Source of the DNA: JAEUOS01 sp965279115
Lineage (GTDB): Bacteria > Pseudomonadota > Gammaproteobacteria > Burkholderiales > JAEUOS01
Direction of reading: 5' to 3'
Assembly (NCBI GenBank): GCA_965279115.1
Contig: OZ257137.1
Span: 744,001 to 808,000, forward strand
DNA: 64,000 nucleotides
Shown: positions 49,856 through 58,338 of the stretch, piece by piece
Layout of the letters: the number at the start of each line of letters is the position of its first letter
Position numbering within the stretch: position 1 is the first letter of the stretch
Notes under the pieces: generated by a model
Seen by the model: the letters and a program-made list of their open reading frames with translations, nothing else
What the model was told of the DNA's origin: nothing
Database searches by the model: none
Program-made: the position numbers and the translations under genes

Positions 49856-49880
49856 GGCTTCCGCATATCTTGCGGAAGCC
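49856..49880. repeat. Perfect 10-base stem-loop in the PanE-like leader
   Basis: GGCTTCCGCA (49856-49865) and TGCGGAAGCC (49871-49880), 5-base loop. It lies 41-65 bases upstream of the PanE-like ATG. No T run follows on either strand, so it is a leader structure or operator more than a terminator. Confidence 0.6.
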
Positions 49881-49896
49881 GATGTCGCTTCCCGAC

Positions 49897-49942
49897 CGCA
49901 CAATTTTGTGAAGACCTCCGATAATACGCAAAAAATTGTGCG
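49897..49942. promoter_or_regulatory. 11-base inverted repeat upstream of the PanE-like gene
   Basis: CGCACAATTTT (49897-49907) and AAAATTGTGCG (49932-49942) with a 24-base spacer, 82-127 bases upstream of the ATG. Within the left arm CACAA-TT-TTGTG is itself symmetric. Spacing of the two arms is about three helical turns centre to centre, which suits cooperative binding by a regulator. Confidence 0.5.
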
Positions 49943-50130
49943 CCGCACAGTAAATTTACAGAAATTAGTCTTTGATTTTATTAAATAAATGCTTACTTTT
50001 TGAGATTTGTGCCGTGATGCAACACGCAGTTTCGCTGTGCCTTCGCTTGCACTCCTTGCACGCAAAGATGGTTTGACACCGGACAGGCCATCGGCCATAA
50101 TCCGCCGCCTCGCGAGATCTCGCGTGCCAC

Positions 50131-50207
50131 GGCGATTTAGCTCAGTCGGTTAGAGCAACGGAATCATAATCCGCGGGTCCGGGGTTCGAATCCCTGAATC
50201 GCCACCA
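50131..50207 (+). tRNA. tRNA-Met (anticodon CAT), elongator type
   Basis: Acceptor stem GGCGATT pairs fully with AATCGCC and the ACCA end is encoded. D arm GCTC...GAGC, anticodon loop ATCATAA (CAT), and T loop TTCGAAT are in place. The top anticodon-stem pair (position 27-43) is an A-C mismatch. The general pattern GAGCAACGGAATCATAATCCG is that of elongator tRNA-Met in beta- and gammaproteobacteria; a lysidine-modified tRNA-Ile2 is less likely. Confidence 0.9.
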
Positions 50208-50314
50208 AATTCAGCCATAAAAATCGTCCGGACTGCGCACTGCCGTGCGCCAGCAACGCTTCCGGCCGGTGTGGAATTGCGCCGAGGTCGACGGGTGGTT
50301 GGCGCGATGAATGA

Positions 50315-50320
50315 TAAAAT
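50315..50320 (+). promoter_or_regulatory. Extended -10 box (TGATAAAAT)
   Basis: TAAAAT preceded by TG one base upstream forms an extended -10 element. Transcription would start near 50327, only about 3 bases before the ATG of the next gene, so its mRNA may be nearly leaderless. Confidence 0.45.
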
Positions 50321-50329
50321 CAGGCGCTT

Positions 50330-50668
50330 ATGTCCAAGTTCATTCGCCTGCTGTGTGCTGCACTCTGCGTGAGTTTCACGTTCAGTGCGGTGGCGCAAGT
50401 CCAGCGGATCGTGTCGATCCCGGCTGCCGCGAAACGCGCCACCTTCATCTTCAGCGGAGGGCCGGATGTGCTTGTCGACGGGCGTGCAGCGCGGCTTGCG
50501 CCCGGTGCACGCATATTCGACCGCAACAATTACCTGCAGATGCATGGCGCCGTCACCGGCACCCTCAGGGTCAAGTACCTGCTCGAGGCCACCACGGGAC
50601 TGGTCCAGTCCGTATGGATCCTGACTGACGAGGAAATCGCCACGCCCGACCCGGTACCGCCTAAATAG
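50330..50668 (+). CDS. Small secreted protein of unknown function
   Basis: A 112-residue protein with signal peptide MSKFIRLLCAALCVSFTFSA (cut near AVAQ). The mature part is short and beta-rich: VQRIVSIPAAAKRATFIFSG, VLVDGRAARLAPGARIFDRN, LLEATTGLVQSVWILTDEEI. No cysteine or catalytic motif remains after cleavage. I do not recognise the family. It lies between tRNA-Met and miaB, 62 bases before the miaB start, with its own -10 box, so it may share a transcript with miaB. Confidence 0.8.
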   Translation: MSKFIRLLCAALCVSFTFSAVAQVQRIVSIPAAAKRATFIFSGGPDVLVDGRAARLAPGARIFDRNNYLQMHGAVTGTLRVKYLLEATTGLVQSVWILTDEEIATPDPVPPK

Positions 50669-50730
50669 CCGTGTCCGCGCGAGCGGACCTTCGATTCGCA
50701 GCCCCGCTCAACAACGGTTACCTGCACACC

Positions 50731-52062
50731 ATGCCGAAAAAGCTCTATATCAAGACCTTCGGCTGCCAGATGAACGAGTACGACTCGGACAAGATGGCAG
50801 ACGTTCTGGGCGCTTCAGATGCGCTCGAAAAAGCCGAGACGCCGGAAGAGGCGGATGTCATCCTGTTCAATACCTGCTCGGTGCGCGAGAAGGCGCAGGA
50901 GAAGGTGTTTTCCGACCTTGGACGGGCGCGCCTGCTCAAGCAGCAGAATCCGGCGCTCATCATCGGGGTGGGTGGCTGTGTTGCCAGCCAGGAAGGCGCG
51001 GCGATCGTGGCGCGCGCGCCCTACGTCGACGTCGTCTTCGGCCCGCAAACCCTGCATCGCCTGCCGGAACTGATCCGCCAGCGCCGCGCCACCGGCACGC
51101 CGCAAGTCGACATTTCCTTTCCTGAAATCGAAAAGTTCGACAACCTGCCTGCTGCGCGCACCGACGGCGCCACCGCGTTTGTTTCAATCATGGAAGGCTG
51201 CTCAAAATATTGCAGCTTCTGTGTCGTGCCGTATACCCGTGGCGTGGAAATCTCGCGCGACTTGGACGGTGTGCTCACCGAGATTGCCGGACTCGCGCAA
51301 CAGGGCGTACGCGAAGTCACCTTGCTGGGGCAGAATGTCAACGCCTACCGTGGCGCCACCGCGGACGGCGAGATCGCCGACTTCGCGCTGCTGATCGAAT
51401 ACGTGGCCGAAATCCCGGGAATCGAACGCATTCGCTACACCACCTCGCACCCCAAGGAAATGACCGAGCGCCTGATCGGCGTCTATGCGCGGGTGCCGAA
51501 GCTGGTGTCGCAGCTTCACCTGCCCGTGCAGGCCGGCAGCGACCGGGTATTGGCGGCGATGAAACGCGGTTACACCGTGCTGGAGTACAAATCCATCATC
51601 CGCCGCCTGCGCGCGGTGCGCCCGGACCTGTCGCTTTCGACCGACTTCATCGTCGGTTTCCCGGGTGAGACGGAAGCGGACTTCGAAGCCACGATGCAAC
51701 TGATCGAAGACGTCGGATTCGATGGCGCGTTCAGCTTCCTGTATTCGCGCCGGCCGGGCACACCGGCCGCCGACCTGTCCGACGACACGCCGCACGAGAT
51801 CCGGCAGCGGCGCCTGGCTCGCTTGCAATCCCGCGTCGAGGAACAGGCTGCCGCCTTGAGCCGTGCCATGGTCGGCAAGGTCGAGCGCGTGCTCGTCGAA
51901 GGCGCGTCCCGCAAGGATGCCAGCGAACTGCGTGGCCGCACTGCAAACAATCGGGTCGTCAATTTCGCCGGCCATGCGCGCCTGGTCGGCGAGCTCGTCG
52001 ATGTCACCATCACGGCCGCACTGCCGCATTCGCTGCGCGGCGAAATCGTCACCGTCGACTGA
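50731..52062 (+). CDS. miaB: tRNA-2-methylthio-N6-dimethylallyladenosine synthase MiaB
   Basis: A 443-residue radical-SAM methylthiotransferase acting on i6A37 of tRNAs that read UNN codons. The N-terminal UPF0004 domain begins KKLYIKTFGCQMNEYDSDKM and carries NTCSVREKA and GVGGCVAS, ligands of the auxiliary cluster. The radical-SAM triad is C157, C161, C164 in EGCSKYCSFC. A C-terminal TRAM domain starts near GKVERVLVEG. The ATG at 50731 is chosen because it opens the conserved N-terminus. First gene of the conserved miaB-phoH-ybeY-corC-lnt cluster. Confidence 0.97.
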   Translation: MPKKLYIKTFGCQMNEYDSDKMADVLGASDALEKAETPEEADVILFNTCSVREKAQEKVFSDLGRARLLKQQNPALIIGVGGCVASQEGAAIVARAPYVDVVFGPQTLHRLPELIRQRRATGTPQVDISFPEIEKFDNLPAARTDGATAFVSIMEGCSKYCSFCVVPYTRGVEISRDLDGVLTEIAGLAQQGVREVTLLGQNVNAYRGATADGEIADFALLIEYVAEIPGIERIRYTTSHPKEMTERLIGVYARVPKLVSQLHLPVQAGSDRVLAAMKRGYTVLEYKSIIRRLRAVRPDLSLSTDFIVGFPGETEADFEATMQLIEDVGFDGAFSFLYSRRPGTPAADLSDDTPHEIRQRRLARLQSRVEEQAAALSRAMVGKVERVLVEGASRKDASELRGRTANNRVVNFAGHARLVGELVDVTITAALPHSLRGEIVTVD

Positions 52063-52074
52063 GGCATATCAACG

Positions 52075-53085
52075 TTGGCACGCCCCTCCAGAGAACTGCG
52101 ATTCGAACCGGCCGACAACCGGCGGCTATCCAACCTGTGCGGTCCGCTCGACGCCAACCTGCGCCAGATCGAAGTGGCGCTTGACGTCAGCATCACGCGG
52201 CGCGGCGAGCGCATGACCGTGCGCGGTGATGCAGGCGCCGTGGAGCGGGCATCCGACCTGCTGGAAGCACTGTATTCGCGAGCCAACGCCGTACTCGAAC
52301 CCGATGTCGTCCAACTCTCCATCGTCGACAGTGCAAACCCGGTGGCTGAAGACGGTGACGCGCCACGACTGATGACCCGCAAGCGCGACCTTGCCGGGCG
52401 CACACCGAACCAGCGCGCCTATCTCGACAGCATCCTTGCCCACGATGTCACCTTTGGCATCGGCCCGGCAGGCACCGGCAAGACCTACCTGGCGGTAGCA
52501 TGCGCCGTGGATGCGCTCGAGCGCGACGCCGTCAAGCGCATTGTCCTGGTACGCCCCGCGGTGGAGGCTGGCGAGCGCCTGGGCTTCCTGCCGGGCGACC
52601 TTGCGCAGAAGGTCGACCCTTACCTGCGCCCCCTGTATGACGCGCTCTACGACCTGATGGGATTCGACCGCGTGGGCAAGATGTTCGAGAAGGGCGCCAT
52701 CGAGATCGCGCCGCTTGCCTACATGCGCGGTCGCACCCTCAACCACGCGTTCATCATCCTGGACGAGGCGCAGAACACCACGCCCGAGCAGATGAAGATG
52801 TTCCTGACGCGCATGGGATTCGGCGCCAAGGCGGTGGTCACCGGCGATCCCACCCAGGTGGACCTGCCGCGCGGCAGCAAAAGCGGCCTGATCGAGGCCC
52901 AGGAAGTGCTCTCCGGCGTGCGCGGGGTGGCGATGACGCGTTTCACTTCAGACGATGTGGTGCGCCATCCGCTGGTGGGCCGCATCGTCGCCGCCTATGA
53001 GGCATATACCGCGAACCAGCCGGCAGACGGCCGCGCCGATGTGGCCGATGCGCTGCTGCGCGGGGGCCGACCGCGCGCCGCGTGA
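52075..53085 (+). CDS. phoH: PhoH-family ATPase (YbeZ)
   Basis: A 336-residue protein with an N-terminal KH-like part (to about residue 80) and a PhoH NTPase domain with Walker A GIGPAGTGKTYLAVACAV near residue 130 and Walker B AFIILDEAQNTTPEQMKMFL. In E. coli YbeZ works with YbeY in rRNA maturation. Start is a TTG at 52075 with GAGG 10 bases upstream; it follows the miaB stop by 12 bases and precedes ybeY by 6. Confidence 0.95.
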   Translation: MARPSRELRFEPADNRRLSNLCGPLDANLRQIEVALDVSITRRGERMTVRGDAGAVERASDLLEALYSRANAVLEPDVVQLSIVDSANPVAEDGDAPRLMTRKRDLAGRTPNQRAYLDSILAHDVTFGIGPAGTGKTYLAVACAVDALERDAVKRIVLVRPAVEAGERLGFLPGDLAQKVDPYLRPLYDALYDLMGFDRVGKMFEKGAIEIAPLAYMRGRTLNHAFIILDEAQNTTPEQMKMFLTRMGFGAKAVVTGDPTQVDLPRGSKSGLIEAQEVLSGVRGVAMTRFTSDDVVRHPLVGRIVAAYEAYTANQPADGRADVADALLRGGRPRAA

Positions 53086-53091
53086 ACCCGC

Positions 53092-53565
53092 ATGGCGGCG
53101 CCGGAAATCCAGATTGTCAGCAAGCTGCCCGGCATACCGCGACCGGCGCGCTTCAGGCGCTGGCTGTCGTCCGTATTGCCGGCTGATGCCTCCGTTGCCC
53201 TGCGCGTGGTCAATGCGGTCGAGGCACGATGCCTCAATCGCGACTTCCGCAACCGCGACTACGCCACCAACGTGCTGACTTTCGCGTACGGCGGCACGCC
53301 GCCTGCCGCGGACATCGTGCTGTGCGCGCAGGTGGTCGCCCGCGAGGCGCGCGAGCAGGGCAAGTCGCTTGCCGCCCACTATGCGCATCTCACCGTCCAC
53401 GGCGCCCTGCATGCGCTCGGTTTCGACCACGAGAAGGCCGGCGAGGCGAAACTCATGGAATCGCGCGAGATCGAAATCTTGGATACACTGGGTTTTGGCA
53501 ATCCCTACGTCGAATCACCGGTGACCGGCAAGCCGAGGAAAGCAATGATGCACCGTGCGGCCTAG
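53092..53565 (+). CDS. ybeY: Endoribonuclease YbeY
   Basis: A 157-residue YbeY with the Zn motif VHGALHALGFDH, and NRDFRNRDYATNVLTFAYGG, the conserved strand before it. It takes part in 16S rRNA 3' maturation and ribosome quality control. Starts 6 bases after phoH, 59 bases before corC. Confidence 0.95.
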   Translation: MAAPEIQIVSKLPGIPRPARFRRWLSSVLPADASVALRVVNAVEARCLNRDFRNRDYATNVLTFAYGGTPPAADIVLCAQVVAREAREQGKSLAAHYAHLTVHGALHALGFDHEKAGEAKLMESREIEILDTLGFGNPYVESPVTGKPRKAMMHRAA

Positions 53566-53624
53566 GGCGAGACCAGGCAACCGGTTTCGCATCATCCTTC
53601 AGCCGCGCCACCACCGTCGTTCCC

Positions 53625-54461
53625 ATGGAAGAACCTCCCGCCCAGGCAAGACCCCGCCTGCTCGAACGCCTCTCGGCGCTCCTGATGCGCAAACCCGAAG
53701 ACCGCGAGCAGCTCATCGCGCTGTTGCATTCCGCGCGTGAGCGCGACCTGCTCGATGCGGAAGCGCTCGCCATGATCGAAGGCGTGCTGCAAACCTCCGA
53801 GCTGTCGGCAAGCGACATCATGGTGCCTCGCGCGCGCATGGATGTCATCGACATCGCGACGCCGGCCGAGGAGTTCCTGCCGCGCATCCTCAAGAGCGGC
53901 CATTCGCGCTTTCCGGTGGTCGACGGCAATCTGGACGAGGTCATCGGCATCCTCCTGGCCAAGGACCTCCTGCGGGTCTATGCGGGTCAGGAACTGCACA
54001 TCCGCGAAATCCTGCGGCCCGCGGTGTTCATTCCGGAATCCAAGCGCCTCAACGACCTGCTCAGGCAGTTCCGCGCCAACCGCAATCACATCGCCATCGT
54101 CGTCGATGAATACGGCGGCGTCGCCGGGCTGGTGACCATCGAGGACGTGCTCGAGCAGATCGTGGGCGAGATCGACGATGAGTACGACCTCGACGAGACG
54201 GCGGACAACATTCATGCGGACCGGGCCGGCGCCTGGCGCGTCCAGGCCCGCACCGAACTCGCGGATTTCAACCGGCACTTCAATTGCGCCCTCGCCGACG
54301 ACGACGCGGACACGATCGGCGGGCTGGTGATCAACCGCATGGGCCGCATACCCAAACGCGGCGAATCCATCATCGCCGGCGACCTGCGCATCCAGGTGCT
54401 GCGCGCCGATAGCCGGCATCTCCATCTGCTACGCGTCACGCGTCTGCCGGGCATTCCTTGA
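53625..54461 (+). CDS. corC: CorC/YbeX CBS-domain transporter-associated protein
   Basis: A 278-residue protein with two CBS domains (about 65-180: IMVPRARMDVIDIATPAEEF, RFPVVDGNLDEVIGILLAKD, HIAIVVDEYGGVAGLVTIED) and the C-terminal CorC-HlyC domain (VQARTELADFNRHF, ITRMGRIPKRGE-like NRMGRIPKRGESI). Soluble; linked to Mg2+/Co2+ efflux and ribosome function in enteric bacteria. Its stop overlaps the lnt TTG (TTGA). Confidence 0.95.
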   Translation: MEEPPAQARPRLLERLSALLMRKPEDREQLIALLHSARERDLLDAEALAMIEGVLQTSELSASDIMVPRARMDVIDIATPAEEFLPRILKSGHSRFPVVDGNLDEVIGILLAKDLLRVYAGQELHIREILRPAVFIPESKRLNDLLRQFRANRNHIAIVVDEYGGVAGLVTIEDVLEQIVGEIDDEYDLDETADNIHADRAGAWRVQARTELADFNRHFNCALADDDADTIGGLVINRMGRIPKRGESIIAGDLRIQVLRADSRHLHLLRVTRLPGIP

Positions 54462-55963
54462 GCGTCTCCCGCGGACGATTGACCCTTGTCGCGGCTTTGC
54501 TGCTGGGCGCATTTGCCACCCTCGGTTTCGCGCCGGCAGACCAGGCCGCGGCGAGTGTCGCGGGTCTCGCCGGCCTGTTGCTGCTTGTCAGGAATGCGAC
54601 ACCACGTCGCGCACTGGCCATGGGCTGGATGTATGGCCTGGGCTTTTTCCTGGTCGGGGTTTCCTGGGTCTATGTGAGCATGCATGACGTGGGCGGGATG
54701 CCTGCCGCCCTGGCCGCGCTTGCGGTGTTCCTGTTTGCCGCATATCTCGCGCTCTTCCCCGCACTGGCCACCGGCCTTGCGGCGCTGCTTGCGACTTCAC
54801 GCCCGGGAGCGGGACTGCTGGCGTTGCCCGCATCCTGGGTACTGATGGAATGGCTGCGCGGGTGGCTGTTCACCGGGTTTCCGTGGTTGGCTCTGGGTTA
54901 TGCGGGTACCGGCGGCCCGTTTGCCGCCTATGCCCCACTGGTGGGCGTGCACGGAATCGGTTGGCTGTACGCATTTGCCGCGGCGGCGCTGGTCGACCTG
55001 ACACGACGGCCGGAAGGTCTGGCCTGGCGCCGTTTCCGCCCGCGCGATGCCGCCTTGCCCCTCATTCTGGTACTCGGTTTGATTCTTGGCCGGGTCGACT
55101 GGACCGTTGCCACGGGGCCTCCGGTAAAGGTGGCGCTGCTGCAGGGAAACATCGCCCAGGACCTTAAATTCGAGGAGGGCCGCCTCGAGTCGACACTGGC
55201 ACTCTATCGGCGCCTGATCGACACCCACCAGGCGGACATCATCGTGACGCCGGAAACCGCACTGCCGCGCATGCTGCATGCATTGCCGCGCGACTACCTT
55301 GAAGGGCTGCAAACCAGGATACGCGATACGGGCGCCAATCTGGTGGTAGGTGTGCCGCGTGCGGAATCCACCGAACGCTATTTCAACAGCGCCGTCAGCC
55401 TGGGGGCCGACGAGACCCAGCGGTACGACAAGTTCCACCTTGTGCCGTTCGGCGAGTTCATCCCCTGGGGCTTCCGCTGGTTTGTCGACGCCATGAAGAT
55501 TCCTCTCGGAGACTTCACGCGCGGCAGCGAGACACCGCGGCCGATGCGGCTGGGCAGCCAGCGCGTGGCCATCAACATCTGCTACGAGGACCTTTTTGGA
55601 GAAGAGATCATCCGCCAGTTGCCGGAAGCAAGCCTGCTTGTCAACATCAGCAACATCGCGTGGTTCGGGGATTCGCTCGCACCACATCAGCACCTGCAGG
55701 TCAGCCGCATGCGCGCGCTCGAAACCGGCCGGATGATGCTGCGCGCAACCAACACCGGCATGACCGCGGTCATTGGCGCGGACGGCAAGGTGGTCCGCCT
55801 GCTTGCGCCGTTCACCGAGGGCGCGCTGATAGAGGAAGTGCGCGGCCGGACCGGCGCGACGCCTTACGTGCGCCTGGGCAACTGGCCGGTCATCTCCGCG
55901 TCCGTCCTGCTGCTCGCGTTGGCCTGGCGGCGGCGCGCAAGGCAAGATCCCGCGCCAGCCTGA
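54458..55963 (+). CDS. lnt: Apolipoprotein N-acyltransferase
   Basis: A 501-residue inner-membrane enzyme that adds the third acyl chain to lipoproteins. About six N-terminal membrane helices (to about residue 215), then a nitrilase-fold domain with catalytic triad E266 (TPETALP), K325 (RYDKFHLVPFGEF) and C375 (NICYEDLFGE). A further helix closes the protein. Start is a TTG overlapping the corC stop. The last 74 bases overlap the 3' end of the convergent pdxA gene. Confidence 0.96.
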   Translation: MSVSRGRLTLVAALLLGAFATLGFAPADQAAASVAGLAGLLLLVRNATPRRALAMGWMYGLGFFLVGVSWVYVSMHDVGGMPAALAALAVFLFAAYLALFPALATGLAALLATSRPGAGLLALPASWVLMEWLRGWLFTGFPWLALGYAGTGGPFAAYAPLVGVHGIGWLYAFAAAALVDLTRRPEGLAWRRFRPRDAALPLILVLGLILGRVDWTVATGPPVKVALLQGNIAQDLKFEEGRLESTLALYRRLIDTHQADIIVTPETALPRMLHALPRDYLEGLQTRIRDTGANLVVGVPRAESTERYFNSAVSLGADETQRYDKFHLVPFGEFIPWGFRWFVDAMKIPLGDFTRGSETPRPMRLGSQRVAINICYEDLFGEEIIRQLPEASLLVNISNIAWFGDSLAPHQHLQVSRMRALETGRMMLRATNTGMTAVIGADGKVVRLLAPFTEGALIEEVRGRTGATPYVRLGNWPVISASVLLLALAWRRRARQDPAPA

Positions 55964-56954
55964 CGGCCGTCGCCAGGCTGCCTGGATCCGCTCGCGCCGC
56001 CCCGGCAGCCGTGGCGGCAAGATCGAGCGCGGTACCGTGATCGACCGACGTGCGAATGAGCGGCAAACCGAGCGTGATGTTGATGCCTTCCCCGAAAGTG
56101 GCGTACTTGAGGACCGGCAAACCCTGGTCGTGATACATCGCCAGCACCGCGTCGGCATCGCGCAGCACACGCGGGGTGAAAAGCGTATCCGCCGGCAGCG
56201 GGCCGGTCAGCGTGAAGCCCCGCTTGCGCAATGCGGCAAGCGCGGGTTCTATGACTTCGATTTCTTCCCGGCCCATGTGCCCGGATTCGCCGGCATGCGG
56301 GTTGAGTCCCGCAACAACCACCCGCGGACGCGGGATCCCGAATCGCGACTTGAGGTCGGCCACGAGAATCTCGATGGTGCGTGTGAGACCGGCGATATCG
56401 ATCGCGTCGGCGACTTCGCGCAACGGCAAATGGGTCGTGGCGAGGGCCACCCGCAGCATCGGCCGACCACCGGCGAGCATCATCACCACCCTGGTCGTGC
56501 CGGTGCGATCGGCGAGGTACTCGGTATGCCCGGTGAAAGCGATTCCCGCATCGTTGATGACCCCTTTGTGCACCGGTGCAGTCGACATCGCCGAAAAGGA
56601 TCCGTCCTCGCAACCCGCGATGGCCGCGTCGAGCGTCTCGAGCACATAGGCGGCGTTGGCCGCATCGAGCTTTCCCGGTTTTTCAGGGCGCCTGAGCGGA
56701 ACGTGCATGACAGAAACGCCACGCGGCGCGGTCGCACCCGGTTCCAGGACAGGATAATCGGATGTCACGCCCAATCTGCGGGCACGCCGCGCCAGCATGT
56801 CCGCATCGCCTACAAGTGTCACCCGAGCGCCGCGACTGGCGCTTGCGCGCGCGGCGAGCGCCATGCAGATGTCGGGGCCTATTCCGGCAGGTTCGCCCGT
56901 CGTTATCGCTATGACCGGGGGCATGCCGGTGCCGGTGGATCGATTGCCGGACAT
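55890..56954 (-). CDS. pdxA: 4-hydroxythreonine-4-phosphate dehydrogenase
   Basis: A 354-residue PdxA for pyridoxal phosphate synthesis. Family marks: VIAITTGEPAGIGPDICMAL, STAPVHKGVINDAGIAFTGHTE (seen as TAPVHKGVINDAG and FTGHTEYLA), GLNPHAGESGHMGREE (metal His), YHDQGLPVLKYATFG and TSVDHGTALDLAATAAG. It is about 20 residues longer than usual at the C-terminus (ALRAAARPTRAAGRTRR), a basic tail encoded antisense to the end of lnt. It follows surA by 16 bases. ksgA, its usual downstream partner, is not here. Confidence 0.96.
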   Translation of the reverse strand: MSGNRSTGTGMPPVIAITTGEPAGIGPDICMALAARASASRGARVTLVGDADMLARRARRLGVTSDYPVLEPGATAPRGVSVMHVPLRRPEKPGKLDAANAAYVLETLDAAIAGCEDGSFSAMSTAPVHKGVINDAGIAFTGHTEYLADRTGTTRVVMMLAGGRPMLRVALATTHLPLREVADAIDIAGLTRTIEILVADLKSRFGIPRPRVVVAGLNPHAGESGHMGREEIEVIEPALAALRKRGFTLTGPLPADTLFTPRVLRDADAVLAMYHDQGLPVLKYATFGEGINITLGLPLIRTSVDHGTALDLAATAAGAARADPGSLATAVRLARDLALRAAARPTRAAGRTRR

Positions 56955-56970
56955 CGGGCGGTCCGCCGGG

Positions 56971-58338
56971 CTAGCGTTCGTCGAGCCTGATTTCGACGAA
57001 CGCCCGGTCGCGCAACTGCCGCAGCCATTCCTGGTAGGCCTCGTCGGCCTTGCGCTCGCGCAACGCCTGGCGAGCCGCCTGGCGCTGGCGCTCCTTGCTG
57101 ACGTCCTCGTTGCGCCGCTCGAGCACCTGGATCAGGTGCCAGCCAAACTGGGTTTGCACCGGGGCGCTTGTTTCGCCTGGCTTGAGTTCGTTCATCGTTT
57201 TCTCGAACTCGGGCACGGTGTCGCCCGGATACACCCAACCCAGATCCCCTCCCTTCGAGGCACTGCCGTCGTTCGAATGCAGGCGGGCGAGATCCGCGAA
57301 ATCCGCGGCCTTGTTCTCCAGGCGTTCACGCAAATCCGCCAGACGACGCCGCGCCTGGTCCTGGGACACGAGTTCATTGGTGCGGATCAGGATATGCCGG
57401 ACTCGCGTCTGCGTCACCGGCGCGCGAACCTCGCCGCCGCGCCGCCCCACAACACGCAGGATATGGAACCCGTTCGCGCTCTTGACCACCGCGCTGACAT
57501 CGCCCTCCTTGAGGCCCGCGACGGCATCGAGGAACAGTTCCGGCAAGCGATCCTGCGAGCGAAATCCGAGAACGCCTCCGGAAAGCGCTTCGGGCGCATC
57601 GGATACGGCGGCGGAAACCTGACCGAAATCGCCACCCGAGCGCAATTGCGAAAGCGCCGCATCGGCACGCTTGCGGCGCTCGGCCAATTGCTCCGGTGTC
57701 GCGTTTTCCGGTACCCGGATCAGTATCTGGGCCAGGTTGATTTCCATGGAGCTGTCCTTGCGCGCTCCTTCCGACTGTGCCATGAAGTTGTCGACCTCCC
57801 CTTCGCTGATGGTCACCCGGCCCTCGACCTCGCGCTCCCGCACACGGGAAAGGATGATGTCGCTGCGCACGTCTTCGCGGAACTTCGCCAGCGGAATTCC
57901 GTCCTTCTCGAGCACATCGCGGAATTGCGACATGCTCATGCGATTTTCCTCGGCAATGCGTGCGACCGCACGGTCGAGTTGCACATCGTCGACGCGAATG
58001 GCGTTCTCGCGCGCGAACTGCAATTGCGCCCGGTCGACAATCAGCCGCTCGAGCACCTGACGCTCGAACACGTCATCCGGAGGCGGCGCAACGCGCTGGC
58101 TGCGCAGTTGGTTGCGGGCCAACCTGACGCGTTCGCCAAGTTCACGCATGGTGATCACTTCATCATTGACGACCGCCACGATGCGGTCGCCCAATTCGAT
58201 GCGCGAGCGTGGCGCCGTGTTGGACAGGGAGGGCGACAATTTGTCGATCTGCGCAGCAGCCGGAATCGCCAAGGCTGACACAAGCACTGCGCAAGGCACG
58301 GCAAGCAGACGGGCGGTCAGACGTTTCAGAAGTTTCAT
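56971..58338 (-). CDS. surA: Periplasmic chaperone/peptidyl-prolyl isomerase SurA
   Basis: A 455-residue SurA. Signal peptide (MKLLKRLTARLLAVPCAVLV, cut near PAAAQ), N-terminal chaperone domain opening RIVAVVNDEVITMRELGERV, two parvulin domains (about 197-300, INLAQILIRVPENATPEQ; about 312-412, VRHILIRTNELVSQDQ), and a short C-terminal helix. It escorts outer-membrane proteins, LptD above all. Its ATG overlaps the lptD stop (ATGA). Confidence 0.96.
   Translation of the reverse strand: MKLLKRLTARLLAVPCAVLVSALAIPAAAQIDKLSPSLSNTAPRSRIELGDRIVAVVNDEVITMRELGERVRLARNQLRSQRVAPPPDDVFERQVLERLIVDRAQLQFARENAIRVDDVQLDRAVARIAEENRMSMSQFRDVLEKDGIPLAKFREDVRSDIILSRVREREVEGRVTISEGEVDNFMAQSEGARKDSSMEINLAQILIRVPENATPEQLAERRKRADAALSQLRSGGDFGQVSAAVSDAPEALSGGVLGFRSQDRLPELFLDAVAGLKEGDVSAVVKSANGFHILRVVGRRGGEVRAPVTQTRVRHILIRTNELVSQDQARRRLADLRERLENKAADFADLARLHSNDGSASKGGDLGWVYPGDTVPEFEKTMNELKPGETSAPVQTQFGWHLIQVLERRNEDVSKERQRQAARQALRERKADEAYQEWLRQLRDRAFVEIRLDER

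Larger units (their letters stand above)
49816..50130. other. 315-base AT-rich intergenic region with two inverted repeats
   Basis: Lies between the PanE-like start (reverse) and tRNA-Met (forward), so it holds two divergent promoters. Contains a perfect 25-base stem-loop (49856-49880), an 11-base inverted repeat (49897-49942) and an AT-rich block around 49905-50015, clearly poorer in G+C than the rest. No ORF of note. Confidence 0.6.

Noticed and set aside
50131..50207. Reading the CAT tRNA as tRNA-Ile2 (lysidine type) or initiator tRNA
   Set aside because: The first acceptor base pair is intact and the anticodon stem lacks the GGG/CCC of initiators; the anticodon arm matches elongator tRNA-Met better than Ile2. 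Certainty would need a covariance-model search.
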